Origin: Alistipes sp.
Lineage (GTDB): Bacteria > Bacteroidota > Bacteroidia > Bacteroidales > Rikenellaceae
Assembly: GCA_017631275.1 (NCBI GenBank)
Contig: JAGBTQ010000008.1
Coordinates: 37,165 to 101,164, forward strand
Direction of reading: 5' to 3'
Length of the DNA: 64,000 bases
Shown piece by piece: positions 24,903-33,914 of this stretch; position 1 is the stretch's first letter, and every line of letters begins with the position of its first letter. Under the pieces are notes generated by a model. The model was not told the origin of the DNA. It made no database searches and was given only the letters and a program-made list of their open reading frames with translations. The position numbers and the translations under genes are program-made.

Positions 24903-27827
24903 ATGAAGAAATTTTTACTAACAGCAATTTGCGCTCTTCTATCGCTTAGTGCCTTTGCGCAGGCGGGCGGTATGAAGGGTACAGTTGTGTCGCGTGACGA
25001 TCGTCAGCCAATTAGCGGTGTAACGGTTATGGTTGATGGCGTTCAGGTGGCAACAACTGACAATAGTGGCGAGTTCTATGTTGACGGCTACGCAGCTGGT
25101 CAGTACCAGATGACATTCGCAGCACAGGACTTCGAGGATCTTCAGCTCATGGTGCGTGTTAAGGAGCTTGTTCACGACATGCAGCAGGTTGTCATGATTC
25201 CTGCAGAGACAGTCGTTGTTGATGACTCGGCATTTGCTGAGCTCGACACCGATGCAGAGTCTATGGGCGACAACAACGCTATGCAGTCGGTGCTTACTGC
25301 ATCTAAGGACTTGTTCAACAACATCGCCTCGTATCGCTTCTCGGAGATGCGCTTCAAGAATCGTGGCTACGACTCGCAGTATGAGGAGATCTACCTCAAC
25401 GGTATCCGATTCAACGATGCGCTCACAAGCTACGGCCCATGGTCGTTGTGGAGCGGTTTGAACGATGCTACACGTAACCAGGAGATTGCCTCAGGCCTTG
25501 GTATGTCAGACTTCGGCTTGGGTGGTGTTGCGGGTACAACAAACATCAATGCACGTGCTTCACAGCTCCGCAAGGGTTTCCGTGCAAGCGTTGTAAACTC
25601 TACTCAGCTCTACCGCTTCCGTGCTATGGTTAGCTACGCATCAGGTCAGCTCGACAACGGTTGGTCATATGGTTTCACACTCTCTACACGTCAGGGTGGT
25701 GCTGGCTATGTTGATGGTGTGTATTACAATGCCTACGGATATTTCTTCTCTGCTGAGAAGGCGTTCAATAACAAGCATCGCTTGTCGGCTACCATCATGG
25801 CAGCACCTACACAGCGTGGTGCTCAGCAGGCATCTACTCAGGAGGCTTACGACCTTTGGGACGACAACTACTACAACCCTAACGTAGGTTTGCAGAATGG
25901 CGAGTTGCGTAACTCACGTGTGAGAAACATGCACGAGCCTATCGCTATGCTTAACTACAACTGGCAGATTTCGGAGCGCACATCGCTCTCTGCTGCTACG
26001 TCGTTGCGCTTCGGTTTTAATGGCTACTCAGCCTTGACATGGTATCAGGGTGAGGACCCACGTCCCGACTACTACCGTCGATTACCATCATACTATGGCG
26101 ACCGTTATGAGCGTCGTTTGCGCCTCAATAAGTTTGCTGAGAACAACGATATGACACTTCCTTTCACTGAGGTTGACCTCGAGACTGATAAGCTAAAGTA
26201 TCGTGAGTTTATGCAGAACTGGAATGGCTATATCGACTTTGATGGCTTGATTCGTGATAACAAGCGTGGCGATGTTGATTCGCGTTATGGCGAGGGTCAC
26301 CGCTCTTATGCTATGATCGAGGAGCGTCATACCGACCAGCTTGACTACAACTTCGTAGCACAGCTCAACCATGTATTCCGTGGTGGCTCGAAGCTTACAG
26401 CAGGTATTCGTGCACGTGTAAACCGCACTGAGTATTACAGCGAGGTTAAGGACTTGCTTGGTGGCGACTACTGGTTGGACGTTGATAAGTTTGCTGAGCG
26501 TGACTTTGGTAGCAACGACCTTGCTTATCAGAACAACATGGCATACTACCGTGAGCACGGCAAGGCTCAGGCAGTAAAGGAGGGCGAGAAGTACAACTAC
26601 GACTACTATGCTCACGTGCGTCAGGGTCAGATTTGGGCTGCATACGAGGTTAAGGCTGGTGGCTTCACTGCTGACCTTGGTGCCGAGGTTGGTGCTTCAA
26701 GCATGTGGCGTCAGGGTCTTTGGGAGAAGGGCCTTTTCCTAAATGAGAATGCTGGTGGCGACAAGGGTAAGACATCGTTTGGTAACTCAGATAAGATTAA
26801 CAACCTTACATATAAAGCAAAGGCAAACCTTAGCTACCGCTTCTCGGGTGCTCACTCAGTTGCTTTGAATGCAGTGGCTATGCAGAATGCTCCTACATTC
26901 AACAATGCATTCGTGTCGGCACGTACACGTAACCAGATTACCCCAGGCCTCTCGCCTGAGAAGATCTACGGTGCTGACTTCACTTACAACCTTAACACCC
27001 CTTGGATTCGTGCTCGTGTGTCGGCTTACTACACTCAGATGTACGACCAGTCGAAGGTTATCTCGTTCTACGACGATACTCAGGGCTCGTTCACAAACTT
27101 CGCAATGTCGGGTATCGACAAGCGTTATATGGGTGTTGAGCTCGGTCTTAGCGTGCCTATCGCTTGGGGCTTGTCGTTCCAGAGTGCTGTGAGCCTTGGC
27201 GACTACCGCTACACATCTAACCCAGAGTTCACTCAGATGATTGATAACTCGGCTACAGACGTTGTTCACAGTATCGTTGAGTGGAAGGGTATGAAGGTTG
27301 AGAGCACACCTCAGACAGCTATCAACGTAGGTCTTAACTTCCGTGGTCCTAACAACTGGTACGCAACTGTTGATTTCAACTACTACGACCGCTTGTACTT
27401 GTCGATGAACCCAATGTATCGTACTAAGTATCTCGCCGACGAGATTAAGCGTATCTACGACTACAACAACCTCGAGACAGGTCGTCAGAAGGCAACCGTG
27501 ATGTCTGTTATCGATGAGATTCGTCAGCAGGAGGAGCTTGGTCGTGCCTACACTCTTAGCGCAAGCATCGGTAAGAACTTTAGAATTAAGTATAAATATA
27601 CCCTCGGCTTTAGCCTCCAGGTAAACAATATACTTAACAACCAGACTATCCGCACTGGTGGTTACGAGCAGATGCGACTCAACAAGATATCTGATCCTAT
27701 CATCTTCCCTAACAACGAGGGTGAGTTGAAGATCATTCAGAAGCCTACGACATACTCGCGTTTCGACTCGAAGTATTTCTATATGAATGGCTTGAACTAC
27801 TATCTTAATATTTACTTCCGTTTCTAA
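24903..27827 (+). CDS. TonB-dependent receptor with carboxypeptidase-regulatory domain
   Basis: This 974-residue outer-membrane receptor has a signal peptide (ending LSAFAQA) and a carboxypeptidase-regulatory-like Ig domain at about residues 23-100 (KGTVVSRDDRQPISGVTV). A plug domain follows at about 125-230, with RFKNRGYDSQYEEIYLNGI, and then a long barrel. It is encoded 15 bp after the EEP nuclease and before a DUF5689 lipoprotein. The usual SusD partner is absent; the DUF5689 lipoprotein occupies that position. Imported material is inferred to be nuclease products, such as oligonucleotides or nucleotides. Confidence 0.9.
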   Translation: MKKFLLTAICALLSLSAFAQAGGMKGTVVSRDDRQPISGVTVMVDGVQVATTDNSGEFYVDGYAAGQYQMTFAAQDFEDLQLMVRVKELVHDMQQVVMIPAETVVVDDSAFAELDTDAESMGDNNAMQSVLTASKDLFNNIASYRFSEMRFKNRGYDSQYEEIYLNGIRFNDALTSYGPWSLWSGLNDATRNQEIASGLGMSDFGLGGVAGTTNINARASQLRKGFRASVVNSTQLYRFRAMVSYASGQLDNGWSYGFTLSTRQGGAGYVDGVYYNAYGYFFSAEKAFNNKHRLSATIMAAPTQRGAQQASTQEAYDLWDDNYYNPNVGLQNGELRNSRVRNMHEPIAMLNYNWQISERTSLSAATSLRFGFNGYSALTWYQGEDPRPDYYRRLPSYYGDRYERRLRLNKFAENNDMTLPFTEVDLETDKLKYREFMQNWNGYIDFDGLIRDNKRGDVDSRYGEGHRSYAMIEERHTDQLDYNFVAQLNHVFRGGSKLTAGIRARVNRTEYYSEVKDLLGGDYWLDVDKFAERDFGSNDLAYQNNMAYYREHGKAQAVKEGEKYNYDYYAHVRQGQIWAAYEVKAGGFTADLGAEVGASSMWRQGLWEKGLFLNENAGGDKGKTSFGNSDKINNLTYKAKANLSYRFSGAHSVALNAVAMQNAPTFNNAFVSARTRNQITPGLSPEKIYGADFTYNLNTPWIRARVSAYYTQMYDQSKVISFYDDTQGSFTNFAMSGIDKRYMGVELGLSVPIAWGLSFQSAVSLGDYRYTSNPEFTQMIDNSATDVVHSIVEWKGMKVESTPQTAINVGLNFRGPNNWYATVDFNYYDRLYLSMNPMYRTKYLADEIKRIYDYNNLETGRQKATVMSVIDEIRQQEELGRAYTLSASIGKNFRIKYKYTLGFSLQVNNILNNQTIRTGGYEQMRLNKISDPIIFPNNEGELKIIQKPTTYSRFDSKYFYMNGLNYYLNIYFRF

Positions 27828-27848
27828 CAGCTAAAGATTTAAGATACT

Positions 27849-29126
27849 ATGAAAATTACAAAGATTTTTACACTTCTTGCCGCTGCACTCTTGGCGGTTG
27901 GCTGTTATGAGAAGTTTAGCGATGTAGAGTCGCTTCCTTTGGTTGACGATGCATCGTTCGAGGAGATGTTCCCTGAGGCTGAGCATATCACCATCGCTGA
28001 GCTTAAGAATGCCTTCGGCCCAATTAGCAACACTGGTGTTAATAGCGGCTGGAACAACACAATTTATAAGCTCGTGGGCGAGGATATCTTCGTAGGCCGT
28101 GACGTATATATCAAGGGTAAGGTTATCTCTGACGATACTGAGGGTAACATCTACAAGTCGCTCCATATCCAGGATGCAACCTCTGGTATCGAGCTTAAGC
28201 TAAACAACAGCGTGGGTCTTAAGTATAAGAAGGGCTCATGGGTTTATGTGCGCCTTGAGGGCTTGTACTTGGGTAACTACCGTATGATGCTATCGTTGGG
28301 TGGTGCTCCATCAGAGTCTTATAACAAGGCTGGTGAGCACAAGTTCTATGCTAACTCAAATCTCGAGATTCAGAGCATCATCGACAAGCACGTATTTGCT
28401 GGCGAGATGTCTGAGCTCAAGGTAGGTACTTATGCAGATTGGAAGAGCAACCCTGAGTCGGTGGATATCATCACAGTAACACCTGATAACTATGTCGAGG
28501 TGTTTAATGCTGATAAGGTAAATCTTACAGCTGCTGATGGTAGCTCATTCCAGATGGTTCAGCGTGAGATGATGTTTGGCCGTTTGATGCGCTTCGAGGG
28601 TCTTGAGTGTCGCTATGCTGGTGTGCCTAACCAGGACGGCGTTACTAACCCTGCAATGAAGAGTGGCTCGTATGACAATATCTATCCAAGCTGGTTGTAC
28701 ACCGACCCACGTCCTACAGTGACTAAGGGCTGGTATCAGTGGGCATTCAAGGAGGAGATTACTGGTCGTAGCTTGTATGGCTCAGTATTGTTTACCTACG
28801 ATACTTCGGCAACTATTTGTTCGGCTAATGGTGTCTATTCGTTGCGTACAAGTGGCTACTCGCGCTTTGCACGTCGCAATGTGTGCAAAGATGGCGAGAA
28901 GGCAACAATCACTGCTATCTACGGCATCTATGCGCAGAAGTCAGACTACAAGGCTAATGCCGACGACTGGGCATCGTATCAGTTGTCGATAAGCAGCTAC
29001 TCCGACCTCGAGTTCGAGAATGGCGAGGCTGCATTGCTTACCGACGAGCAGGTTGCTCAGCTCACAACCGAGGATATGAAGACTGTGCCTTGGATTGATG
29101 AGGAGGGCGAGAGCGAGTATCATTAA
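27849..29126 (+). CDS. DUF5689 domain lipoprotein
   Basis: This 425-residue lipoprotein (lipobox LAVGC near residue 20) has a DUF5689/OB-like domain at about residues 45-230, containing GRDVYIKGKVISDDTEGNIYK and LHIQDATSGIELKL. A C-terminal beta-rich domain of unknown family follows. Its OB-like fold resembles the domain in the large lipoprotein that opens the locus. It follows the TonB receptor by 21 bp and may act as the receptor's surface lid or substrate binder, as SusD does for SusC. That role is inference. Confidence 0.82.
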   Translation: MKITKIFTLLAAALLAVGCYEKFSDVESLPLVDDASFEEMFPEAEHITIAELKNAFGPISNTGVNSGWNNTIYKLVGEDIFVGRDVYIKGKVISDDTEGNIYKSLHIQDATSGIELKLNNSVGLKYKKGSWVYVRLEGLYLGNYRMMLSLGGAPSESYNKAGEHKFYANSNLEIQSIIDKHVFAGEMSELKVGTYADWKSNPESVDIITVTPDNYVEVFNADKVNLTAADGSSFQMVQREMMFGRLMRFEGLECRYAGVPNQDGVTNPAMKSGSYDNIYPSWLYTDPRPTVTKGWYQWAFKEEITGRSLYGSVLFTYDTSATICSANGVYSLRTSGYSRFARRNVCKDGEKATITAIYGIYAQKSDYKANADDWASYQLSISSYSDLEFENGEAALLTDEQVAQLTTEDMKTVPWIDEEGESEYH

Positions 29127-29153
29127 TAGATACGCAAACATAAACTTTTCTCT

Positions 29154-29185
29154 GGAGGGTGACTCGTTGAGTTGCCCTCCTTTTT
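29154..29185 (+). terminator. Terminator of the nuclease/TonB/DUF5689 locus
   Basis: GGAGGG pairs with CCCTCC and inner ACTC pairs with GAGT around GTT (29154-29180). TTTTTATATA follows directly. It comes 28 bases after the last stop codon of the locus. Confidence 0.85.
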
Positions 29186-29219
29186 ATATATAGGTATATG
29201 AGATTTGATAATTTTTGTG

Positions 29220-29227
29220 TAAATTTG
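29220..29227 (+). promoter_or_regulatory. -7 promoter element of the GH20 gene
   Basis: TAAATTTG matches TAnnTTTG and lies 15 bases before the GH20 start codon. The nearest upstream TTTG is only 12 bp away, too close for a standard -33 box. Confidence 0.45.
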
Positions 29228-29242
29228 TAAAAATTATCTAAT

Positions 29243-31402
29243 ATGAAACTACGAAACATTCTCTTTGCGTTGGTTGCCACTATGAGCACATGTGTGGTTG
29301 TGGCTAACCCAGCAATAATACCAACACCTAAGTCATATGTTGCTCACGAGGGCGAGTTTAGGCTTACATCGTCGCATAGTGTTACGGTGTCATCATCAAC
29401 GTTGGCACCACTTGCCAACTATCTTGCTCAGCACCTAAACGTAGAAGTGAGCACAAAGGGCGATATTGTGCTTAGGATAGATGCAACGCTTAAGTCGGAG
29501 GAGTATCGACTAAGTGTTACAACTAATAGGGTAGAGATCTTGGGTGGCGACTATGGTGGCGTGTTTAACGGTGTGGCTACACTCATGCAGCTACTGCCAG
29601 CAGATGTATATGATGGTTTGACGCTTCCTGCAACGATTGCTTGTTGCAAGGTCGAAGATGCACCATGTTATGCCTACCGCGGATTTATGCTCGACGTGTG
29701 CCGTACGTGGATTACGAAGGAGGCGATAATGGAGTATATTGACCTACTTGCCTATCATAAGCTAAACAAGCTACGCCTACACCTTACCGACGACGAGGCA
29801 TGGCGCTTGGAGATAAAGTCGCACCCAGAGCTAGCTAAGGTGGGTGGCTTCCGTGGTGGCGATAGCCCTATATGGCCACGCTATGGCAAGTGGACAGAGA
29901 AGTGGGGTGGCTACTATACTCAGGCAGATATGCGCGAGATAATCGAGTATGCCAAGGTGCGCAACATCGAGGTAATTCCCGAGATCGATCTTCCGGGACA
30001 TAGCCTCGCCATGGCATCAATGCACCCCGAGATTTTGTGTAACTACACCCCTAACCTCGAATCATCATTTGGCTACGACACCCGCTCGGCATTCTGCGTG
30101 GCAAAGGAGAGCAACTATGCGCTATTGCACGACATTATCCGTGAGGTGTGTCAGGTGTTTGACACAAAGTATATCCATATTGGTGGCGACGAGGTGGAGA
30201 CATCGCAGTGGAAGCGTTGCCCCGATTGCCAGGCACTTATGACCAAGCTCGGCTACACCGACCCCAAGCAGTTGCAAGCATATTTCATGCGCCGTATCTC
30301 CGATATGCTTGCCGAGTATGGCAAGAAACCCGCAGTGTGGAACGAGGCTATTGATGGCGGAAAGCTCCCTGCAAATACCTTGGTATTTGGCTGGATGGGC
30401 GTTAAGGAGTGTAAACTGTCGGCTGCCAAAGGCTACAAGACGATTGTTATGCCAGGACAATATTTCTACTTCGACATGAAACAGTCGAAGCGTGAGCCGG
30501 GTCACGACTGGGCTGCGATATTCGACTGGAGCAAGACCTATGGCGTGACGCTTACGTCGTTAGGATTTACTGCCGAAGAGCAGAAGAATGTGGCGGGCTT
30601 TGAGGCATCATTCTTTAGCGAGGCATACGCCTCACGCACACCCGAGAGAGCCGATTACCTACACTATCAGACATTCCCACGTATGTTGTCGCTCTCGGAG
30701 ATTTCGTGGGTGAGCAGCGATAGCCGCAACGAGAAGTTGTTCTACGAGAAGATGACCGAGCACTATGCTCGATTAGATGCTATGGGTGTCGCCTATCGTC
30801 TTATGCCTCCGAAGGTTACTTTTGAGAATGGCATGCTTAGTGCCAAGTGCGACGACGGCTCAACGATATATGTTCAAAATGTTGTAACCAACGTGGGCGA
30901 GGTATATACCAAGCCTATAGCGACAACTAAGCCAGAGCGATATGTGTTTGTGTCGCGCCGTGGTAATGCAACATCGCCCGAGGCTGCGGTAGATGGATAT
31001 TTCCGCACGCTGAAGCCTCAGTTTACCATCACTTCATCAATGCCCGAGCATGCAACGATGACATTTGTTAAGGCTCAGGGCTATGGTCGTCTGGCACGCA
31101 CTGCACGTACATGCGATGCTGGCGACTGGGTGCAGTTTACATTCGCTCAGGCGGTGGATTGCCGACGCATGCAGATAGCAACGGGCAACTTCCAGCTTCC
31201 GCGCTTCATATTTGAGCAGGGTTATGCCGAGATTAGCTACGACGGAACGACCTTCGTGCGCGTGGGCGAGTTGCAAAATGGCATGTATATCATCGACAAT
31301 TCGCCACGCCCAATTAAGGCGGTCCGCCTAGTGTGCACCTCACGAGGCAATGGCGCTAAGTATGTGTCGATTCAGCCACCAACCATTTTGCCACGACTAT
31401 AG
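29243..31402 (+). CDS. Beta-N-acetylhexosaminidase, GH20
   Basis: This 719-residue secreted enzyme is predicted to remove terminal N-acetylglucosamine or N-acetylgalactosamine from glycans by substrate-assisted catalysis. After a signal peptide it has the GH20b N-terminal domain (about residues 25-135) and the GH20 barrel. The barrel starts YRGFMLDVCRTWI and carries the catalytic pair Asp316-Glu317 in HIGGDEVE. Later come FGWMGVKECKLSAAKGY and a C-terminal beta domain resembling a discoidin-type carbohydrate-binding module. It has its own promoter and terminator. Mucin or peptidoglycan-derived glycans are plausible substrates. Confidence 0.93.
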   Translation: MKLRNILFALVATMSTCVVVANPAIIPTPKSYVAHEGEFRLTSSHSVTVSSSTLAPLANYLAQHLNVEVSTKGDIVLRIDATLKSEEYRLSVTTNRVEILGGDYGGVFNGVATLMQLLPADVYDGLTLPATIACCKVEDAPCYAYRGFMLDVCRTWITKEAIMEYIDLLAYHKLNKLRLHLTDDEAWRLEIKSHPELAKVGGFRGGDSPIWPRYGKWTEKWGGYYTQADMREIIEYAKVRNIEVIPEIDLPGHSLAMASMHPEILCNYTPNLESSFGYDTRSAFCVAKESNYALLHDIIREVCQVFDTKYIHIGGDEVETSQWKRCPDCQALMTKLGYTDPKQLQAYFMRRISDMLAEYGKKPAVWNEAIDGGKLPANTLVFGWMGVKECKLSAAKGYKTIVMPGQYFYFDMKQSKREPGHDWAAIFDWSKTYGVTLTSLGFTAEEQKNVAGFEASFFSEAYASRTPERADYLHYQTFPRMLSLSEISWVSSDSRNEKLFYEKMTEHYARLDAMGVAYRLMPPKVTFENGMLSAKCDDGSTIYVQNVVTNVGEVYTKPIATTKPERYVFVSRRGNATSPEAAVDGYFRTLKPQFTITSSMPEHATMTFVKAQGYGRLARTARTCDAGDWVQFTFAQAVDCRRMQIATGNFQLPRFIFEQGYAEISYDGTTFVRVGELQNGMYIIDNSPRPIKAVRLVCTSRGNGAKYVSIQPPTILPRL

Positions 31403-31415
31403 CAGTAGGGTAGAT

Positions 31416-31455
31416 AAAAAAATAAGTTGTCCAACGCGGACAACTTATTTTTTTT
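31416..31455. terminator. Bidirectional terminator between GH20 gene and yajC
   Basis: A long perfect stem (AAAAAATAAGTTGTCC against GGACAACTTATTTTTTTT) has a 5-nt loop. Its A-run and T-run serve both convergent units. Confidence 0.9.
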
Positions 31456-31471
31456 GTTTATCGTTGCTCTA

Positions 31472-31894
31472 TTACTTCTGAGCACCGTTCATCATCTCAG
31501 GTGATGCAGCAACCATGTTCTTGTCGATGCGCAATGTTACGTTGCTATCAACCTCGATAAGAAGGCTTGTTGGCTGAATCTCCTTAACAGTACCGTAGAT
31601 ACCACCAGCAGTGATGATCTTGTCGCCCTTCTTAAGGTTGTTGCGGAAGTTCTCCATCTGCTTACGACGCTTTGACTCTGGACGCCACATGAAGAAGTAC
31701 ATGATAGCAATCATGGCAACAATCATAAGCCAGAATGACATGCCACCACCTGCAGGTGCAGCCTCAGTAGCCTCTGCTGGAGTCTCCTCAACAGCGATAG
31801 TCTCAGTTGTAGTTGCAGGAGCAGCAGTAGTCTCTGTAGCCTGTGCTACAACCTCCTGAGAGCCCTCCTCGTTTGCAATAAAAAGTAAGTTCAT
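31472..31894 (-). CDS. yajC: Preprotein translocase subunit YajC
   Basis: YajC is the small single-span membrane partner of SecDF. The 140-residue protein has one strong helix (FWLMIVAMIAIMYFFMW) at about residues 53-70, followed by the family signature RPESKRRKQMENFRNNLKKGDKI, with GGIYGTV and VDSNVTLRI downstream. Unlike short classical YajC, about 50 residues of Thr/Ala/Glu-rich low-complexity sequence precede the helix. It is the last gene of the nusB-DUF1573-yajC group. Confidence 0.9.
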   Translation of the reverse strand: MNLLFIANEEGSQEVVAQATETTAAPATTTETIAVEETPAEATEAAPAGGGMSFWLMIVAMIAIMYFFMWRPESKRRKQMENFRNNLKKGDKIITAGGIYGTVKEIQPTSLLIEVDSNVTLRIDKNMVAASPEMMNGAQK

Positions 31895-31963
31895 AGTTTT
31901 AAATATTTAATTAATTTATTTGTGTGCTTAACGTTATGTTATATAAAATATTGTGCTGGAAGC

Positions 31964-32407
31964 CTATAACTTCACATTTGCACTAATCCAAACACCAATG
32001 CGGCATCGTGGATCTGATGTTGTGATGTCGATGTAGTTGCCAACCGAGCCACGCTCGCCACGGCTATCAAAGACTACCTCAGCCTCGCCATACTCACCTG
32101 CAGCTATAGGTGCTGTTGGTAGATTTATCCACGTACAACGGCATGTGGCCTGATAGTCAAGAAGTGATAGGGGAGTCTCGGTAGGGTTGTGCAGACGTAT
32201 CGACTTTGTGGCTAATGCTGAGTATGGTACATCGCCAAGCTCAACCAATACTTCAGTTACTGAGTCGGTGCGAATGGTTGCTTCGATGCCTTGGTAGGGT
32301 AGCTCAGTGCTCTTAGTCGTGGTCTTACCACCACAGCTAATCGTTATGAGTGCTGTGGCGATAATTGCCAACGATGCTATATGCTTTCTTGCTACCATTC
32401 TCCACAT
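31964..32407 (-). CDS. DUF1573 domain lipoprotein
   Basis: This 147-residue predicted lipoprotein has a hydrophobic signal ending in a lipobox (ITISC). A DUF1573 Ig-like domain follows, containing ATCRCTWINLPTAPIAAGE, the characteristic CxC-W-P pattern. DUF1573 proteins are common Bacteroidetes envelope proteins without a settled function. The start codon overlaps the nusB stop by one base (TAATG), showing coupling. A second in-frame ATG three codons downstream is also possible. Confidence 0.85.
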   Translation of the reverse strand: MWRMVARKHIASLAIIATALITISCGGKTTTKSTELPYQGIEATIRTDSVTEVLVELGDVPYSALATKSIRLHNPTETPLSLLDYQATCRCTWINLPTAPIAAGEYGEAEVVFDSRGERGSVGNYIDITTSDPRCRIGVWISANVKL

Positions 32408-33342
32408 TATAGCAAACCGCGACCACTCTTCTTGATGCGGCCGTTCTCAGTAAGCTCGGCTACAATCTTGTCGAGCACGCCATTTACGAAGTTGCTACTT
32501 GTTGGTGACGAGTAGTACTTAGCAATGTCGATCCACTCGTCGAGTGTAACCTTCACTGGAATGCTGTCAAAGGTGGTAAGTTCGGCAATGGCAATCGAGA
32601 TAATGAGGTTGTCCATGAAGGCAATACGCTCAACATCCCAGTTGCTTGTGTAGCGATCAACGAGATCCTGGTTCTCCTCGTACTGCACCAACGCCTTGCG
32701 GAATAGTGTGCAAGCGAAATCGAGGTCGTCTTCGCTCTTGAACTTTGGCAACATCTTGATGTCGGTGTGGCTCTGCTTGATGCTTGATACAGTGCGGATT
32801 ACCATGTACAACGCAAAGCTAAGGTCATCGTTCCAGAGAATAGATATCTCGTCGAGTTTCTCGGCGAGTGCCTCGTCCTCCTCCAAAGCCATGTAGAATG
32901 CCTCTACAAACTTCTTGTCGTCTGTAAATGTGCAGATTGGAGCGCTCATATACTTCTTGTAGAAGTCGCTCTCAATCATGCGGTTATAGATATCCTTAAC
33001 AGTTTCAGGGTAGTGGCTCCACGATAGCTTGCGTGTTGCAATAGCGTCAGAAACACTCTCGCCATTAGCCAAGAGGTTGATGACTGCGTTGTCAACAAAA
33101 CGACGGTTTGGGTTTAGGTCCTCGTATGTAGGCAACTTCTTCTGCTTGGCAAGTTCTATGCGGTTCTCAGCATAGCGAGCTACATCGACGATGAGTGACA
33201 TCATCTGAATATATAGGTCGTAAGCTTTGTCGATTGACACAATGAGATTCTTCTCCGAAGCCATAAGGTTCGTAGATCCTGATTTGAGATGCGCGTAAAG
33301 GTTCTTTGCGACCTTGATGCGAAGCAATCTTCTACTCAACAT
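32407..33342 (-). CDS. nusB: Transcription antitermination factor NusB, long form
   Basis: NusB joins NusE/S10 in antitermination complexes on ribosomal RNA transcripts. The protein is 311 residues, the long Bacteroidetes version. It starts MLSRRLLRIKVAKNLYAHLK, adds a large helical N-terminal region, and ends with the canonical NusB fold (WDVERIAFMDNLIISIAIAE, then VTLDEWIDIAKYYSSP and FVNGVLDKI). The start at 33342 was chosen because it matches the family N-terminus; an in-frame ATG 19 codons upstream overlaps the promoter. Confidence 0.93.
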   Translation of the reverse strand: MLSRRLLRIKVAKNLYAHLKSGSTNLMASEKNLIVSIDKAYDLYIQMMSLIVDVARYAENRIELAKQKKLPTYEDLNPNRRFVDNAVINLLANGESVSDAIATRKLSWSHYPETVKDIYNRMIESDFYKKYMSAPICTFTDDKKFVEAFYMALEEDEALAEKLDEISILWNDDLSFALYMVIRTVSSIKQSHTDIKMLPKFKSEDDLDFACTLFRKALVQYEENQDLVDRYTSNWDVERIAFMDNLIISIAIAELTTFDSIPVKVTLDEWIDIAKYYSSPTSSNFVNGVLDKIVAELTENGRIKKSGRGLL

Positions 33343-33387
33343 GATATGAACAGTTTCAAATAGTTTGAATTTTGCTAAAATGCACCG

Positions 33388-33395
33388 CAAAGATA
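33388..33395 (-). promoter_or_regulatory. -7 promoter element of nusB
   Basis: Minus-strand TATCTTTG is a perfect -7 box and gives a leader of about 40 nt before the nusB ATG at 33342. Confidence 0.55.
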
Positions 33396-33455
33396 GCAAA
33401 TAAAAATAGAATATAGAATATTTACCTTATATTTATTAATATAAATATATTTTAC

Positions 33456-33463
33456 TACCTTTG
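33456..33463 (+). promoter_or_regulatory. -7 promoter element of the 41-residue protein gene
   Basis: TACCTTTG fits TAnnTTTG and points rightward, divergent from nusB. It predicts a leader of about 60 nt before the small ORF at 33530. The -33 region is AT-rich without a clear TTTG. Confidence 0.5.
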
Positions 33464-33529
33464 TTACATCGTTCCAAACATTCTTGAATACATTGTAATA
33501 AAATTATAAAATTAACACAATATTATACT

Positions 33530-33655
33530 ATGCAGCTTTCTAACGACACATTAGACATTTATTTTATATTCCATGTAATTCTTATTATAGGTGCATATTT
33601 CTTGGTTATACGTCCCATCGTAAAAGCTCTTGTTGATTGGCTCAATAGACATTAA
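33530..33655 (+). CDS. Small single-span membrane protein, 41 residues
   Basis: A complete frame from ATG to TAA encodes 41 residues. A polar start (MQLSNDTLDIY) is followed by about 20 hydrophobic residues (FIFHVILIIGAYFLVIR) and an amphipathic, basic tail (PIVKALVDWLNRH). This is the pattern of a small inner-membrane protein. It lies in a 515-bp gap with no other gene, has its own -7 box 67 bp upstream, and is A-rich just before the start. I do not recognise a family, and such short frames can arise by chance, so confidence is moderate. The rest of the gap (33656-33858) shows nothing recognisable. Confidence 0.55.
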   Translation: MQLSNDTLDIYFIFHVILIIGAYFLVIRPIVKALVDWLNRH

Positions 33656-33858
33656 TTTCCCCAATAAGTTTTTTCGACATTTCCTTTGCTGTTTATTGCT
33701 AATTCTCTTTATGCTATAGATTATTAAGGCTGTGTCGTAATATTTACATTATGTTAAATAAATATAGGGAGGGGTAGGAGAGTCTTACATTGGGTAGCTG
33801 AGATGCGATAAACATTTTGAGGCTACATGCGCTAAGAAAGTAATACCTTTAAAACAAA

Positions 33859-33891
33859 GCACGTGCAATATCAAATAAGGATTGCACGTGC
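33859..33891 (-). terminator. Terminator of the repressor-lgt-SPOR-GtrA operon
   Basis: A perfect 11-bp stem (GCACGTGCAAT with ATTGCACGTGC) has an 11-nt loop. On the minus strand it is followed by TTTGTTTT. It lies 24 bases beyond the GtrA stop codon. Confidence 0.8.
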
Positions 33892-33914
33892 AAATGGTAG
33901 ATTAAGCGGAGAAA

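Noticed and set aside
24903-29126. Classic SusC/SusD polysaccharide utilisation locus
   Set aside because: The receptor's partner is a DUF5689 protein, not a SusD. No glycoside hydrolase is in the unit; the GH20 gene has its own promoter after a terminator.
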